Position numbers and translations under genes: made by a program. Under the pieces are notes generated by a model that was not told the DNA's origin, searched no databases, and saw only the letters and a program-made list of their open reading frames with translations. A DNA stretch of 62,696 nt from Azospirillum agricola (GTDB lineage Bacteria; Pseudomonadota; Alphaproteobacteria; Azospirillales; Azospirillaceae): assembly GCF_017876095.1 (NCBI RefSeq), contig NZ_JAGINM010000032.1, positions 1-62,696 of the forward strand, in the 5' to 3' direction. Shown piece by piece: positions 8,256 to 16,859 of the stretch (position 1 is its first letter; each line of letters opens with the position of its first letter).

Positions 8256-8729
8256 TTGACACAGATGAACACAGATAAACACAGATGAACGGGGATGCGT
8301 GGTCGGTTTTCCGCTACAGCGCCACCCGTTTGAAGCCCAGTCGGGAAGAACCGAAATTCAGGACGAGTCCCTTCCGCAGGCCGCTGGCACGCAGATAATT
8401 CAACGTCTGGCCGACATGGGTGGGGATGATGGCGTCCACCGCTTTGATTTCGACGACGATGCTGTCGGCGACGATCATATCGGCAACATAGCGCCCGACA
8501 TGGACACCCTTGTAATCGATCTTGAATTCGATCTCTTCGCGCACCGGAAGCCCACGGGATCGGAGTTCGTGCGTCAACGCCTTGCGATAGACCGCCTCCA
8601 GAAAGCCACGGCCCAGGATATTCGCGACCTCGAACGCGGCGCCGATGATCGCTTGTGTCAGCGGATCCTTGTCGGCGGGGCTTTCCGCATCCGTGTTCAT
8701 CTGTGTCCATCTGTGTTCATCTGTGTCAA
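8256..8729. repeat. 474-bp unit bounded by 43-bp near-perfect inverted repeats
   Basis: The left arm (8256-8298) and right arm (8687-8729) match as reverse complements at about 39 of 43 positions. Each arm is built from degenerate 11-12-bp steps of the form ACACAGATGAAC. The GxxExxY gene fills the interior. The right arm is read through by the gene's frame, giving the residues HRWTQMNTDAE upstream of or at its start. The arrangement looks like a small mobile or amplified cassette, but no transposase is present. A related gene-less pair lies at 34941-35040. Confidence 0.8.
8314..8700 (-). CDS. GxxExxY family protein (PD-(D/E)XK nuclease-like)
   Basis: This 128-residue protein belongs to the GxxExxY family. 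The naming motif is visible as GRGFLEAVYRKAL, with the preceding LTQAIIGAAFEVANILG helix, and a later VVEIKAVDAI (E-x-K) strand typical of PD-(D/E)XK nuclease folds. Activity and role are unknown. The frame is open further upstream to 8808, but that part is the repeat-encoded peptide, so MNTDAES at 8700 is taken as the start. The gene lies wholly inside the inverted-repeat unit and splits the liv transporter genes together with queC. Confidence 0.8.
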   Translation of the reverse strand: MNTDAESPADKDPLTQAIIGAAFEVANILGRGFLEAVYRKALTHELRSRGLPVREEIEFKIDYKGVHVGRYVADMIVADSIVVEIKAVDAIIPTHVGQTLNYLRASGLRKGLVLNFGSSRLGFKRVAL

Positions 8730-8813
8730 AACCCCTGCCCTCCGCAGATGGAACGTTCGGGACGGCAAGGGCAAGTATGCCGGCTCTCCAGGTTTGACGA
8801 AAGGACATGCGCG

Positions 8814-9554
8814 ATGACGGCCAAGGATGCGGTGGTTCTGGTCAGTGGCGGGCTCGATTCGACGACGGTGCTCGCCATCGCCAAGCATGAGGGCTATCGG
8901 GTCAACGCGCTGAGCTTCCGCTACGGCCAGCGCCATTCGGTGGAACTCGACGCCGCCCGCCGGGTGGTCGCCGCCATGGGCGTCGAGCGGCACGTCGTCG
9001 CCGACATCGACCTGCGCGCCTTCGGCGGTTCGGCCCTGACCGACTCCATCGACGTGCCCAAGCACGAGACCGCCGCCGACCTCGGCGCCGGCATCCCCGT
9101 CACCTACGTGCCGGCGCGCAACACGGTGTTCCTGTCCTTCGCGCTGGCCTGGGCGGAGACGCTCGGCGCGCAGGACCTCTTCATCGGCGTCAACGCGCTG
9201 GATTATTCCGGCTATCCCGACTGCCGGCCCGAATACATCGCCGCCTTCGAGACTCTCGCCAACCTCGCCACCAAGGCCGGGGTGGAGGGCACCAGCCGCT
9301 TCAAGATCCACGCGCCGCTGATGACGCTCGACAAGGCGGCGATCGTCCGGCGCGGGCTGGAGCTGGGGGTCGATTACAGCCTGACCCACTCCTGCTACGA
9401 TCCGGCGCCGGACGGGACCTCCTGCGGCACCTGCGACAGCTGCCTGCTGCGGCTGAAGGGCTTTTCCGAGGCCGGAATGACCGACCCGATCCGTTACGCC
9501 GCCGGAAACAATCCCTTGGGCCGGACGGCCAGCACCAGCGCCATCAACACGTAG
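8814..9554 (+). CDS. queC: 7-cyano-7-deazaguanine synthase
   Basis: QueC makes preQ0 from 7-carboxy-7-deazaguanine, ATP and ammonia, on the way to queuosine in tRNA. The PP-loop motif VSGGLDSTT is at residues 10-18. The zinc cysteines C194, C204, C207 and C210 are all present. AAAGGAC lies just before the ATG at 8814. The last 20 or so residues, after the usual family end near GMTDPIRYA, run 61 bp into the convergent 3' end of livH. No preQ1 riboswitch was recognised upstream. The gene is on the opposite strand to the liv genes around it. Confidence 0.94.
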   Translation: MTAKDAVVLVSGGLDSTTVLAIAKHEGYRVNALSFRYGQRHSVELDAARRVVAAMGVERHVVADIDLRAFGGSALTDSIDVPKHETAADLGAGIPVTYVPARNTVFLSFALAWAETLGAQDLFIGVNALDYSGYPDCRPEYIAAFETLANLATKAGVEGTSRFKIHAPLMTLDKAAIVRRGLELGVDYSLTHSCYDPAPDGTSCGTCDSCLLRLKGFSEAGMTDPIRYAAGNNPLGRTASTSAINT

Positions 9555-10420
9555 ATCGCCATCGACGCCGCCGCCGCCCCCGCCGCGTTGGCGCTGGCGG
9601 CGTCCATCACCAGCCGGAAGGTGGCGGGCAGCAGGGCGCGGCCCAGCGTGTCGACCACGCCCACCAGCAGCGCCCCGGCGAAGGCGCCGCGGATCGAGCC
9701 GATGCCGCCGATCACGATCACGACGAAGGTCAGGATCAGGATCTGCTCGCCCATGCCGACCTGCACCGCCAGCACCGGCCCGGCCATGGCGCCGGCCAAC
9801 CCGGCCAGCCCGCAGCCGAGCGCGAAGACCAGCCCGAACAGCAGCCGCACGTCGACGCCCAGCGCCATCACCATCTCGCGGTTGGTGGCGCCGGCGCGGA
9901 TCAGCATGCCGACCCGAGTCTTCGATATCAGCAGCCAAAGACCCAGCGCCACCGCCAGCCCGGTGCCGAGGATCGCCAGCCGGAAGGCCGGGTATGTCAG
10001 CCCCCACAGATCGACCGTGCCGGCCAGCGCCGCCGGCGGGTTCAGGAAGATCGGCACCGGGCCGAACAGGATGCGGATCAGCTCGTTGAAGAACAGGATC
10101 AGCCCGAAGGTCGCCAGCACCTGGTCGAGATGGTCGCGGCGGTAGAGCGTGCGCAGCGCCACCGCCTCCACCGCCAGCCCGAGCAGTGCTGTCAGCAGGA
10201 CGGCGACCGCCAGCGCCGGCAGGAAGCCGCCGAGCACCGGCACCAGCGCCGCCGTCAGATAGGCGCCGACCATGTAGAAGGAGCCGTGGGCGAGGTTGAT
10301 CAGATCCATGATGCCGAACACGAGCGTCAGCCCGGCCGCCATCAGGAACAGCATCACCCCCAGTTGCAGCCCGTTCAGCCCCTGTTCGGCGAGAAGCAGG
10401 AGATCCATCGACATGGGCAT
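9494..10420 (-). CDS. livH: Branched-chain amino-acid type ABC transporter permease LivH
   Basis: This 308-residue permease has eight or so membrane segments. It shows the LivH landmarks GIMDLINLAHGSFYMVGAY (about residues 41-59) and RAGATNREMVMALGV (about 175-189). It starts 13 bp after the livK-like gene, and GAGGA lies about 10 nt before the ATG at 10420. Two further in-frame ATGs follow within four codons. Its 3' end overlaps queC on the other strand by 61 bp. livM, normally adjacent, is displaced by queC and the GxxExxY unit. Confidence 0.92.
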   Translation of the reverse strand: MPMSMDLLLLAEQGLNGLQLGVMLFLMAAGLTLVFGIMDLINLAHGSFYMVGAYLTAALVPVLGGFLPALAVAVLLTALLGLAVEAVALRTLYRRDHLDQVLATFGLILFFNELIRILFGPVPIFLNPPAALAGTVDLWGLTYPAFRLAILGTGLAVALGLWLLISKTRVGMLIRAGATNREMVMALGVDVRLLFGLVFALGCGLAGLAGAMAGPVLAVQVGMGEQILILTFVVIVIGGIGSIRGAFAGALLVGVVDTLGRALLPATFRLVMDAASANAAGAAAASMAIYVLMALVLAVRPKGLFPAA

Positions 10421-10433
10421 GACGGCGCCGTCC

Positions 10434-11600
10434 TCACTTCATCGCGCAGTCCTTGGCGTAGGAATCGGCGTGGTCGGTGAAGACGGTGCCGGCCAGCTTG
10501 TTGGTGATGGTGCCGTCGGCCCCCTTCACCACCTCGCGCAGATAGACGTTCTGGATCGGGAACTGGTTGTTGTTCAGCCGGAACGATCCGCGCAGGCCGT
10601 CGAACTTGGCGGCCTTCATCGCGGCGCGCAGCTTGTCCTTGTCCTTCAGGTCGCCGCCGACGCCCTTGACCGCCGCGTCGATCAGCAGCGCCGCGTCGTA
10701 GCCCTGGGCCGCGTACATCGAGGGGATGCGGTTGAACTTGGCCTTGAAGTCCTTGACGAAGCTGGCGTTGGCCGGGGTGTCGAGGTCGGGGCTCCACTGC
10801 GCCGAGTTCTTGGCGCCGAGCGCCGCCTCGCCGACCGCCGCCAGGATGTCCTGGTCGAAGGAGAAGCCGGGGCCGAACAGCGGCGTGGCGCCCTTCAGCC
10901 CGGCCTGCTCGAACTGCTTGATGAAGTTGATGCCCATGCCGCCGGGGTAGAAGGCGAAGACCGCGTCGGGGGCCGCCGCCTTCAACTGCGCCAGTTCGGC
11001 GGCGTAGTCGAGCTGGCCGACCTGGGTGTAGACCTCGCCCGCCACCGTGCCCTTGTAGTAGCGCTTGAAGCCGGCCAGCGAATCCTTGCCCGCCGGGTAG
11101 TTCGGCGCCAGCAGATAGACCTTCTTGAAACCGGCGTCCTGGACATGCTTGCCCATCGCCTCGTGGATCGTGTCGTTCTGGTAGGCGACGTTGAAGAAAT
11201 ACGGGTTGCACTGGCTGCCGGCGAGCTGCGACGGGCCGGCGTTGGGGCTGACGAACAGGGTCTTTCCAGCGGCCAGCGTCGGCATCATGGCGAGCGCGAG
11301 GTTGGACCAGACGATGCCGGTGACGACGTTGACCCGGTCGCGCTCGACCATGCGGTTGGCCAAGCCAACGGCGACGTCCGGCTTCTGCTGGTCGTCGGCC
11401 TCGACGATCTGCGTGTCCTGCCCGCCCAGCTTGCCGCCGAGATGCTCGGTCGCCAGCGCGAAGCCGTCGCGGATGTCGATGCCCAGCCCGGCGCCCGGCC
11501 CCGACAGGGTGGTGATCATGCCGACCTTCAGCGGGTCGGCGAGCACGGGCGAGGCGGCCAGCAGGGCGACAGAGGTCAGGGCGAGAAGCGAGCGGGTCAT
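10434..11600 (-). CDS. ABC transporter periplasmic amino-acid binding protein (LivK-like)
   Basis: This 388-residue type I periplasmic binding protein belongs to the Leu/Ile/Val-binding group. A Sec signal peptide (MTRSLLALTSVALLAASPVLA) leads into DPLKVGMITTLSGPGAG, the usual mature start of this family. Tandem alpha/beta lobes follow, with the VTGIVWSNLALAMMP ligand-side region. The ATG at 11600 is preferred over one six codons earlier because it begins the signal peptide directly. It is the first gene of the liv group and feeds the LivHMGF importer. The ligand could be an aromatic or other amide compound rather than leucine. Confidence 0.9.
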   Translation of the reverse strand: MTRSLLALTSVALLAASPVLADPLKVGMITTLSGPGAGLGIDIRDGFALATEHLGGKLGGQDTQIVEADDQQKPDVAVGLANRMVERDRVNVVTGIVWSNLALAMMPTLAAGKTLFVSPNAGPSQLAGSQCNPYFFNVAYQNDTIHEAMGKHVQDAGFKKVYLLAPNYPAGKDSLAGFKRYYKGTVAGEVYTQVGQLDYAAELAQLKAAAPDAVFAFYPGGMGINFIKQFEQAGLKGATPLFGPGFSFDQDILAAVGEAALGAKNSAQWSPDLDTPANASFVKDFKAKFNRIPSMYAAQGYDAALLIDAAVKGVGGDLKDKDKLRAAMKAAKFDGLRGSFRLNNNQFPIQNVYLREVVKGADGTITNKLAGTVFTDHADSYAKDCAMK

Positions 11601-11690
11601 CGGCGGTCCAGCCTCCACGGGGGTCGTCAGGGGGAGGAGCGGCGGGACCCGCCGCCCCGGCGGTCGGAAAGGGCGGTCAGGAAAGGCGGG

Positions 11691-12398
11691 TCATGCGGCG
11701 CGGCGTCCGGTCTCGCGCCCGGTCTCCAGGCGGCGGGCCTCCGGCGAGCCGGACCGCCGCGCGTCGGCCCAGGGGCGCGCGGTGGTCGGGCGGCCGTCGG
11801 CATCGATCAGGCCGCGCGCGAACAGCTCCTCGGCGTGGCGGATGAAGAAGGCGGCGGTGCTCGGCCGCTCCCAATGCTCCATCCAGTTCTGCTCCAGGAA
11901 GGCCAGGATGCCGGGCTGGCCCAGCTCGACCTCCCACAGCACGCCGAGCAGCGAGGTCTGCTGCTCCTCGTGCATGCAGTCCTCGAAGCACAGGCGCTTG
12001 TCGGCGCGCGCCTCCTTGCGGGCGGTGGTCTCCGGGCCGGGGCCGAGGCCGTAGTCGATCAGCGTGCGCCGCTCCGGCGCCGCGCACAGCCAGTGCGTCA
12101 CCTCGTGCACGATGACGGTCGCCTCGACGTCGGTGCGGATCACCTTGCCGTCCCACATGAAGGAGCGGCTCGGCGGTTCGTCCAGCGTGTCGATGCCGTG
12201 GGCGTGGGCCAGCCGCACCGCCTCGGCTCGATGCTCCGGCGTGTCGACGCCGCCGCCCGGCTCTCCGGCCGGACGGACCGGCCAGGTTCCGGCGATCCGC
12301 CGGAAGGCGGCCAGCGCCTGCGCGTGGCCGTCCAGATGGGCTTCGAAGGCGGCGATGGCCTTCGGCATGTCGTCGATGGCGATGGGGGTGAGGATCAT
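11691..12398 (-). CDS. EpmC-like HExxH metalloprotein (elongation factor P hydroxylase family candidate)
   Basis: This 235-residue soluble protein contains HEVTHW at residues 98-103. The pattern that follows (Ala, paired Arg at 110-111, Leu, Asp115, Tyr-Gly, then FED at 138-140 and a Gln) parallels Escherichia coli EpmC/YfcM, which reads HEISHW, RRELVDFG and FED. EpmC hydroxylates the modified lysine of elongation factor P. The family link rests on remembered motif spacing, not a search. The start at 12398 was chosen because the frame upstream has non-homologous Arg/Pro-rich sequence. It lies 90 bp downstream-side of livK on the same strand. Confidence 0.55.
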   Translation of the reverse strand: MILTPIAIDDMPKAIAAFEAHLDGHAQALAAFRRIAGTWPVRPAGEPGGGVDTPEHRAEAVRLAHAHGIDTLDEPPSRSFMWDGKVIRTDVEATVIVHEVTHWLCAAPERRTLIDYGLGPGPETTARKEARADKRLCFEDCMHEEQQTSLLGVLWEVELGQPGILAFLEQNWMEHWERPSTAAFFIRHAEELFARGLIDADGRPTTARPWADARRSGSPEARRLETGRETGRRAA

Positions 12399-12754
12399 GA
12401 CGACTATGTGCGCGAAGGGCGGAACCGCACGCAAGCGGAATATGGGCGGTCCGGGCGTCGCTGCGGTTGCGAAAGGGCCCCCGGGGGGGCCGCATCCTGG
12501 TTCCCCCCGGCTTTCGCGGAGCGGAATAAAGGGCGATGCTGGATGTTGATCGCTGCGGAGCCGGATCGGGGCGGCGCCGGTGCCGGCCCCAAGGGGGGCG
12601 CCGGGCCGTTTTTTGTGCCGTTTCCGGTCACAAGAGAGGCGTTTTGAACATTCCCATGGATCATGATATACGCCGAAGGGCGAAGCGGCCGGCCGGGGCC
12701 GTCGCCGACGTCCCGCATTCCCGGCTTCCGACGCACGGACCCTGACGGCTGGCC
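12399..12754. other. 356-bp divergent intergenic region with promoter and orphan terminator-like hairpin
   Basis: The gap separates the EpmC-like gene (minus) from the glycosyltransferase gene (plus). It holds a GC-rich hairpin (12572-12603, outer arms CGGCGCC and GGCGCCG, inner CCCC-AA-GGGG) followed shortly by T6 at 12609-12614. This reads as a plus-strand terminator, yet no plus-strand gene lies before it. The promoter at 12644-12672 follows. No convincing ORF was seen. Confidence 0.5.
12644..12672 (+). promoter_or_regulatory. Predicted promoter of the glycosyltransferase pair
   Basis: TTGAAC at 12644-12649 and TATACG at 12667-12672 are spaced by 17 bp. They lie about 80 bp before the ATG at 12755 and just after the orphan terminator-like hairpin. 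Confidence 0.5.
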
Positions 12755-13828
12755 ATGTCCCTTTCCGACGCGCCCACCCCGGCCGCACCGGCCGCTCGCG
12801 GCGACGCCGCCCAACGGGTGAACCGGCCGCACCGCACCCGCCTCTCGGTGGTGATCCCCTTCTTCAACGAAGGCGCCAACATCGCCGCCCTGTTCGACCG
12901 CCTGACCCCGGCGCTGGACGGGTTGAACGTCGATTGGGAGGTGGTCTGCGTCAACGACGGCAGCCGCGACGACACGCTCGACCGGCTGCTCGACGCGCAC
13001 GACCGCGACAGCCGGATCAAGGTGGTCGACCTGTCGCGCAACTTCGGCAAGGAGCTGGCGCTGTCGGCCGGGCTGGCGCGGACCACCGGCGACGCCGTGG
13101 TGCCGATGGACGCCGACCTCCAGCACCCGCCCGAACTGCTGCCCGCCTTCCTGGAGAAATGGCGCGAGGGCTACGACGTGGTCGTCGCCGTGCGCCACGC
13201 GCGGGTCGGGCAGAGCCTGAAGCACCGCCTGTTCGCCCGGATGTTCTACTGGATCTTCGACCATCTGTCGGAGATCAAGCTGCCGCGCGAGGTCGGCGAC
13301 TTCCGCCTGATGGACCGCAAGGTGGTGGAGGTCATCAACCGGATGCCGGAGCGCACGCGCTTCATGAAGGGCATCTTCGCCTGGGTCGGCTTCCGCCAGG
13401 CCGCCATCCCCTACGAGCAGGGGGAGCGCGCCGGCGGCGACACCAAATGGGGCTTCCTGAAGCTGCTGCGCCTGTCGCTCGACGGGCTGACCGCCTTCTC
13501 CACCTTTCCGCTGCGGGTGTGGAGCCTGGTCGGCATGGCGCTGTCGGGCGTTGCCTTCGTCTACATCCTGATCCGTCTGGTGCGCACGCTGTTCCACGGC
13601 ATCGACGTGCCCGGCTATGAATCGCTGCTGGTCGCGGTGCTGTTCCTGGGCGGCATCCAGCTCATCACGCTGGGGATCATCGGCGACTATCTGGGCCGCG
13701 TCTTCGCCGAGGTGAAGGGACGGCCGCTGTTCATCGTCCGCTCCGCCCACGGTTTCGAGGACGAGGATGATCGGGACGATCATCCGGGCGGCTTCAACAG
13801 GGATTTTGGCGGGAACCGGCGGCGATGA
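12755..13828 (+). CDS. Family 2 glycosyltransferase, polyprenyl-phosphate sugar transferase (GtrB/DPM1-like)
   Basis: This 357-residue enzyme should move a sugar from a nucleotide donor to undecaprenyl phosphate on the inner membrane. The GT-A domain carries VNDGS (66-70), the DADLQHPPE metal motif (119-127) and GDFRL (181-185). Two C-terminal membrane helices (about 256-276 and 290-312) are typical of GtrB/ArnC relatives. An acidic Asp/Glu-rich tail follows. The stop overlaps the next gene by ATGA, so donor synthase and a GT-C enzyme are made together. The sugar is unknown. Confidence 0.88.
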   Translation: MSLSDAPTPAAPAARGDAAQRVNRPHRTRLSVVIPFFNEGANIAALFDRLTPALDGLNVDWEVVCVNDGSRDDTLDRLLDAHDRDSRIKVVDLSRNFGKELALSAGLARTTGDAVVPMDADLQHPPELLPAFLEKWREGYDVVVAVRHARVGQSLKHRLFARMFYWIFDHLSEIKLPREVGDFRLMDRKVVEVINRMPERTRFMKGIFAWVGFRQAAIPYEQGERAGGDTKWGFLKLLRLSLDGLTAFSTFPLRVWSLVGMALSGVAFVYILIRLVRTLFHGIDVPGYESLLVAVLFLGGIQLITLGIIGDYLGRVFAEVKGRPLFIVRSAHGFEDEDDRDDHPGGFNRDFGGNRRR

Positions 13829-15513
13829 ACCACCAGTCGAAGCGCTCCCCGACGGCGGGCGTCGCCATGGCGAGCCCGGCGGAGCCGCGGCCGCGCCGCG
13901 AGGGCGCGCTGTGGGACGACCTGACCCGCGCGCTGCTGCTGGGCCTGCTGATCCTGGCATCGCTGACCTTCCTCAGCTACGGCATCAGCACCGACGAGGA
14001 GGTCCAGCACATCTACGGCAAGAAGCTGCTCTCCTACTACATGAGCGGCTTCCAGGACCGGTCGGCCTTCCATTTCAAGGACCTCTACCTCTACGGCGGG
14101 CTGTTCGACCTGGTGACGGCGGTGCTCGTCCCGATCTCCCCCTTCGAGGAGTACGAGACGCGGCATCTGCTCTGCGCGCTGGTCGGCGTGCTCGGCATCG
14201 CCGGGACGTGGCGCTACACCCGGCTGCTGGCCGGCCCGCGCGCCGGCTTCGTCGCGGCGGCGCTGCTGGCGCTGAGCGGCGTCTATTACGGCGCGATGTT
14301 CAACAACACCAAGGATGTGCCCTTCGCCGCCGGCATGGTGTGGACGCTCTATTTCGCCACCCGCATCCTCAACCAGCTTCCCAGGCCGAGCCTGAGCGCG
14401 GTGCTGAAGTTCGGGCTGGTGCTCGGGCTGACCCTGTCGATCCGCATCGGCGGGGTGCTGGCCGGCTTCTACCTCGCGGTCGCGATGCTGCTGCATTTCG
14501 CGCTGGTCGCCCGCCACGAGGGGCTGCGCTGGGTGCTGAACGACGCCAGGCTCGCCTTCGTCAAGCTGTTGCCGGCGATCCCCGTCGCCTACGCCATCAT
14601 GGCCTTCTTCTGGCCCTGGGCGGTGCAGAAGCCGCTCAACCCGCTGGAGGCGCTGCGCGTCGTCTCGCATTTCCCGATCGACATCCAGACCCTGTTCATG
14701 GGCCAGATGGTCCATTCGAACGACCCGCCCGCCCTGTATCTGCCGGTCTATCTGGCGGTGAAGGTGCCGGAGGCGGTGCTGGTCGGCGTCGCCGCCGCGA
14801 TCGTCATGGCGGCGGTCTGGCTGGCGCGCGGCGGCCTGCGGCGGACGGGGGCCTTCACGGCGGTGCGCTACACGCCGCTGGTGCTGGCCGGCTTCCTGCC
14901 GATCCTGCTGTTCATCCTGATGCGGCCGTCGGTCTACAACGGCATCCGCCATTTCCTGTTCCTGGTGCCGCCGATGGTGGTGATGGCGGCCATCGCCGCC
15001 GACCGGCTGTGGACGCTGGCGGAGCGCGGCGGCCGGGCGCTGGGGCAGGGCTTCGCGTCGGCCCTGACGGTGGTGGCTGTGGTGTACGCGTGGCAGCTCG
15101 GCACGATGCACCCCAACCAGTACGTCTACTACAACCAGCTCGTTGGCGGCGTGCGCGGCGCCGACGGGCAGTACGAACTGGACTATTGGGGCAACTCCCT
15201 GCACGAGGCGCTCCAGGAACTCATCGAGTATGTCGAGCGCGAGAACGACGGCCACCCGCCGCCGCGCCAATACACGCTGACCGTCTGCGGCAACACGCTG
15301 GCGGTGCGCTTCGAGCTGCCGCCCTGGCTGCGGCTGGTCAACGGCATCGAGCCGGACTGGCGCAAGGCCGACTTCTTCCTGGCCTTCACCCAGGCCAAGC
15401 GCTGCCCGTCTCTGCTCGACGGCCATCCGATCTTCGAGATCGCCGCCGACGACGTGCCGCTGTCGATCGTCAAGGACCGCCGCCCGCCCCCGGCGGAGAT
15501 TCCGACGGAATAG
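13825..15513 (+). CDS. GT-C fold membrane glycosyltransferase (GT39/ArnT-like)
   Basis: This 562-residue polytopic protein has about ten hydrophobic segments. After the first membrane helix it has the acidic loop GISTDEEVQH (about residues 53-62), the place where ArnT and protein-mannosyltransferase relatives hold their catalytic acidic pair. A conserved GIRHFLFLVPP segment lies in a later helix. It most likely uses the polyprenyl-phosphate sugar made by the preceding gene to decorate a lipid, polysaccharide or protein in the periplasm. Coupling to the GT2 gene by ATGA supports a GtrB/GtrC-style pair. The acceptor is not evident. Confidence 0.8.
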   Translation: MNHQSKRSPTAGVAMASPAEPRPRREGALWDDLTRALLLGLLILASLTFLSYGISTDEEVQHIYGKKLLSYYMSGFQDRSAFHFKDLYLYGGLFDLVTAVLVPISPFEEYETRHLLCALVGVLGIAGTWRYTRLLAGPRAGFVAAALLALSGVYYGAMFNNTKDVPFAAGMVWTLYFATRILNQLPRPSLSAVLKFGLVLGLTLSIRIGGVLAGFYLAVAMLLHFALVARHEGLRWVLNDARLAFVKLLPAIPVAYAIMAFFWPWAVQKPLNPLEALRVVSHFPIDIQTLFMGQMVHSNDPPALYLPVYLAVKVPEAVLVGVAAAIVMAAVWLARGGLRRTGAFTAVRYTPLVLAGFLPILLFILMRPSVYNGIRHFLFLVPPMVVMAAIAADRLWTLAERGGRALGQGFASALTVVAVVYAWQLGTMHPNQYVYYNQLVGGVRGADGQYELDYWGNSLHEALQELIEYVERENDGHPPPRQYTLTVCGNTLAVRFELPPWLRLVNGIEPDWRKADFFLAFTQAKRCPSLLDGHPIFEIAADDVPLSIVKDRRPPPAEIPTE

Positions 15514-15656
15514 CCACCCCTACGGTGTCCGCGCGCGGCATCGGGCTACCCCGGCGCGCCGCGGCGGCGCCTTAGCCTGATCCCCGTACGCGGGGATACC
15601 GGGACCGCCGCCGCCTTCCCACTCTCCGAACTCGGTCTTCCGGGACGGAGGCGGGG

Positions 15657-16856
15657 ATGCGGCGGTTGTGGATCGGGATCCCGTGGGTTCTGGCGCTGTG
15701 GAGCATTCCGCTGGCGCCGACCGAGGCGGTCGGCTACGACACGCTGCGCGAGACGGTGACCCGTCTGGTCGACGACCGGCTGGCGCTGGCCGGTCCGGGC
15801 AGTCTGGTGGTCGGGGTGATCCATGACGGCCGCAGCCTCGTCGTCGGACGCGGCGACAGCGGCCGGCCGGACGGCGGCCCGCCGGACGGGCGCACCGTCT
15901 TCCAGATCGCCTCGCTGACCAAGCCCTTCACCGGCACCATCATGGCCGAGCTGATGCGCAGCGGCCGCCTCGACGCCTCCGATCCGCTGGAACGCCACCT
16001 GACGCGGGTGCCGCATGTTCCCGATTACGAGGGACGGCCGATCCGCCTGCGCGATCTGGCGACCCACACCGCAGGCCTGCCCAACGTGCCGGAGACGCCC
16101 CGCTTCTCCTGGAGCCGGCTGGACGATCCGCGCAACCCCTACAAGCCGCTGACCCGCGACGAGGTGGCGACCTGGCTGTCCGGCTACAGCCTTCCGGTGC
16201 CACCGGGCAGCCGCTTCCGCTACTCCAACGTCGGCATGGCGGTGCTGGGGGAGGCGCTGACGGCGGCGTCCGGCGTGTCCTATGAAACGCTGCTGAAGCG
16301 GGTGGTGACGGATCGTTTCGGGATGAGGGACACCTCGCTTCGCCTGACCGCCGAGCAGCGCGCCCGCAAGGCGGTCGGCCACGCGCGCGGGCGGGCGGTT
16401 CCCGACTGGGAGGCGCCGGCGATGCAATCCTCCTTCGGGCTCTATTCGACGGCCGACGATCTGCTGCGCTGGCTGCACGCCAACCTCGGCGATTGCCCGA
16501 ACGTGGGGGAAACCAATACAGGAAAGGGTGGTTGCGAAGCCGGAACGGCGGCGACGCTGGCGCTCGCCCAGTCGGTGCAGGTGGACGGCCGCCGTCTGGC
16601 CGATCCGGGCGCGCTGGGGGCGGGGGCGATGGCGCTGGGCTGGTTCGTCGCCTGGGCCGCCGACGGCACGCCGATCCTCTGGCACTCGGGATCGACCGGC
16701 GGCTTCAACGCCTACATCGCCTTCTCGCGGGCCCATCGCTGGGCGGTCGTGGCGCTGACCAACAGCGATCCCGACCGCGTCACCGCCGACAGCGTCGTCG
16801 CCGACATCGTCCGCCGTTTCGAGGCGCGGCCGGAGGTCGCGGCGGTGGTCCAGTGA
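15657..16856 (+). CDS. Serine hydrolase, beta-lactamase/penicillin-binding protein fold
   Basis: This 399-residue exported protein has an N-terminal hydrophobic signal (residues 4-24). All three motifs of the class C beta-lactamase/esterase family are present: SLTK with nucleophile S86 and K89, the YSN triad at 189-191, and HSG starting at H343. It may be an esterase, D-aminopeptidase or peptidoglycan-related enzyme; true beta-lactamase activity cannot be inferred. The gene stands alone after the glycosyltransferase pair, and its stop is 3 bp from the convergent NTF2-like gene. Confidence 0.88.
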   Translation: MRRLWIGIPWVLALWSIPLAPTEAVGYDTLRETVTRLVDDRLALAGPGSLVVGVIHDGRSLVVGRGDSGRPDGGPPDGRTVFQIASLTKPFTGTIMAELMRSGRLDASDPLERHLTRVPHVPDYEGRPIRLRDLATHTAGLPNVPETPRFSWSRLDDPRNPYKPLTRDEVATWLSGYSLPVPPGSRFRYSNVGMAVLGEALTAASGVSYETLLKRVVTDRFGMRDTSLRLTAEQRARKAVGHARGRAVPDWEAPAMQSSFGLYSTADDLLRWLHANLGDCPNVGETNTGKGGCEAGTAATLALAQSVQVDGRRLADPGALGAGAMALGWFVAWAADGTPILWHSGSTGGFNAYIAFSRAHRWAVVALTNSDPDRVTADSVVADIVRRFEARPEVAAVVQ

Positions 16857-16859
16857 GGA

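Noticed and set aside
8733..8813. Possible preQ1 riboswitch before queC
   Set aside because: The short gap lacks a recognisable pseudoknot or aptamer core, and queC has a plain ribosome site.
15657..16856. Antibiotic-resistance beta-lactamase
   Set aside because: The SxxK/YxN/HxG set is shared by esterases and peptidases, and the sequence does not point to a specific beta-lactamase class.
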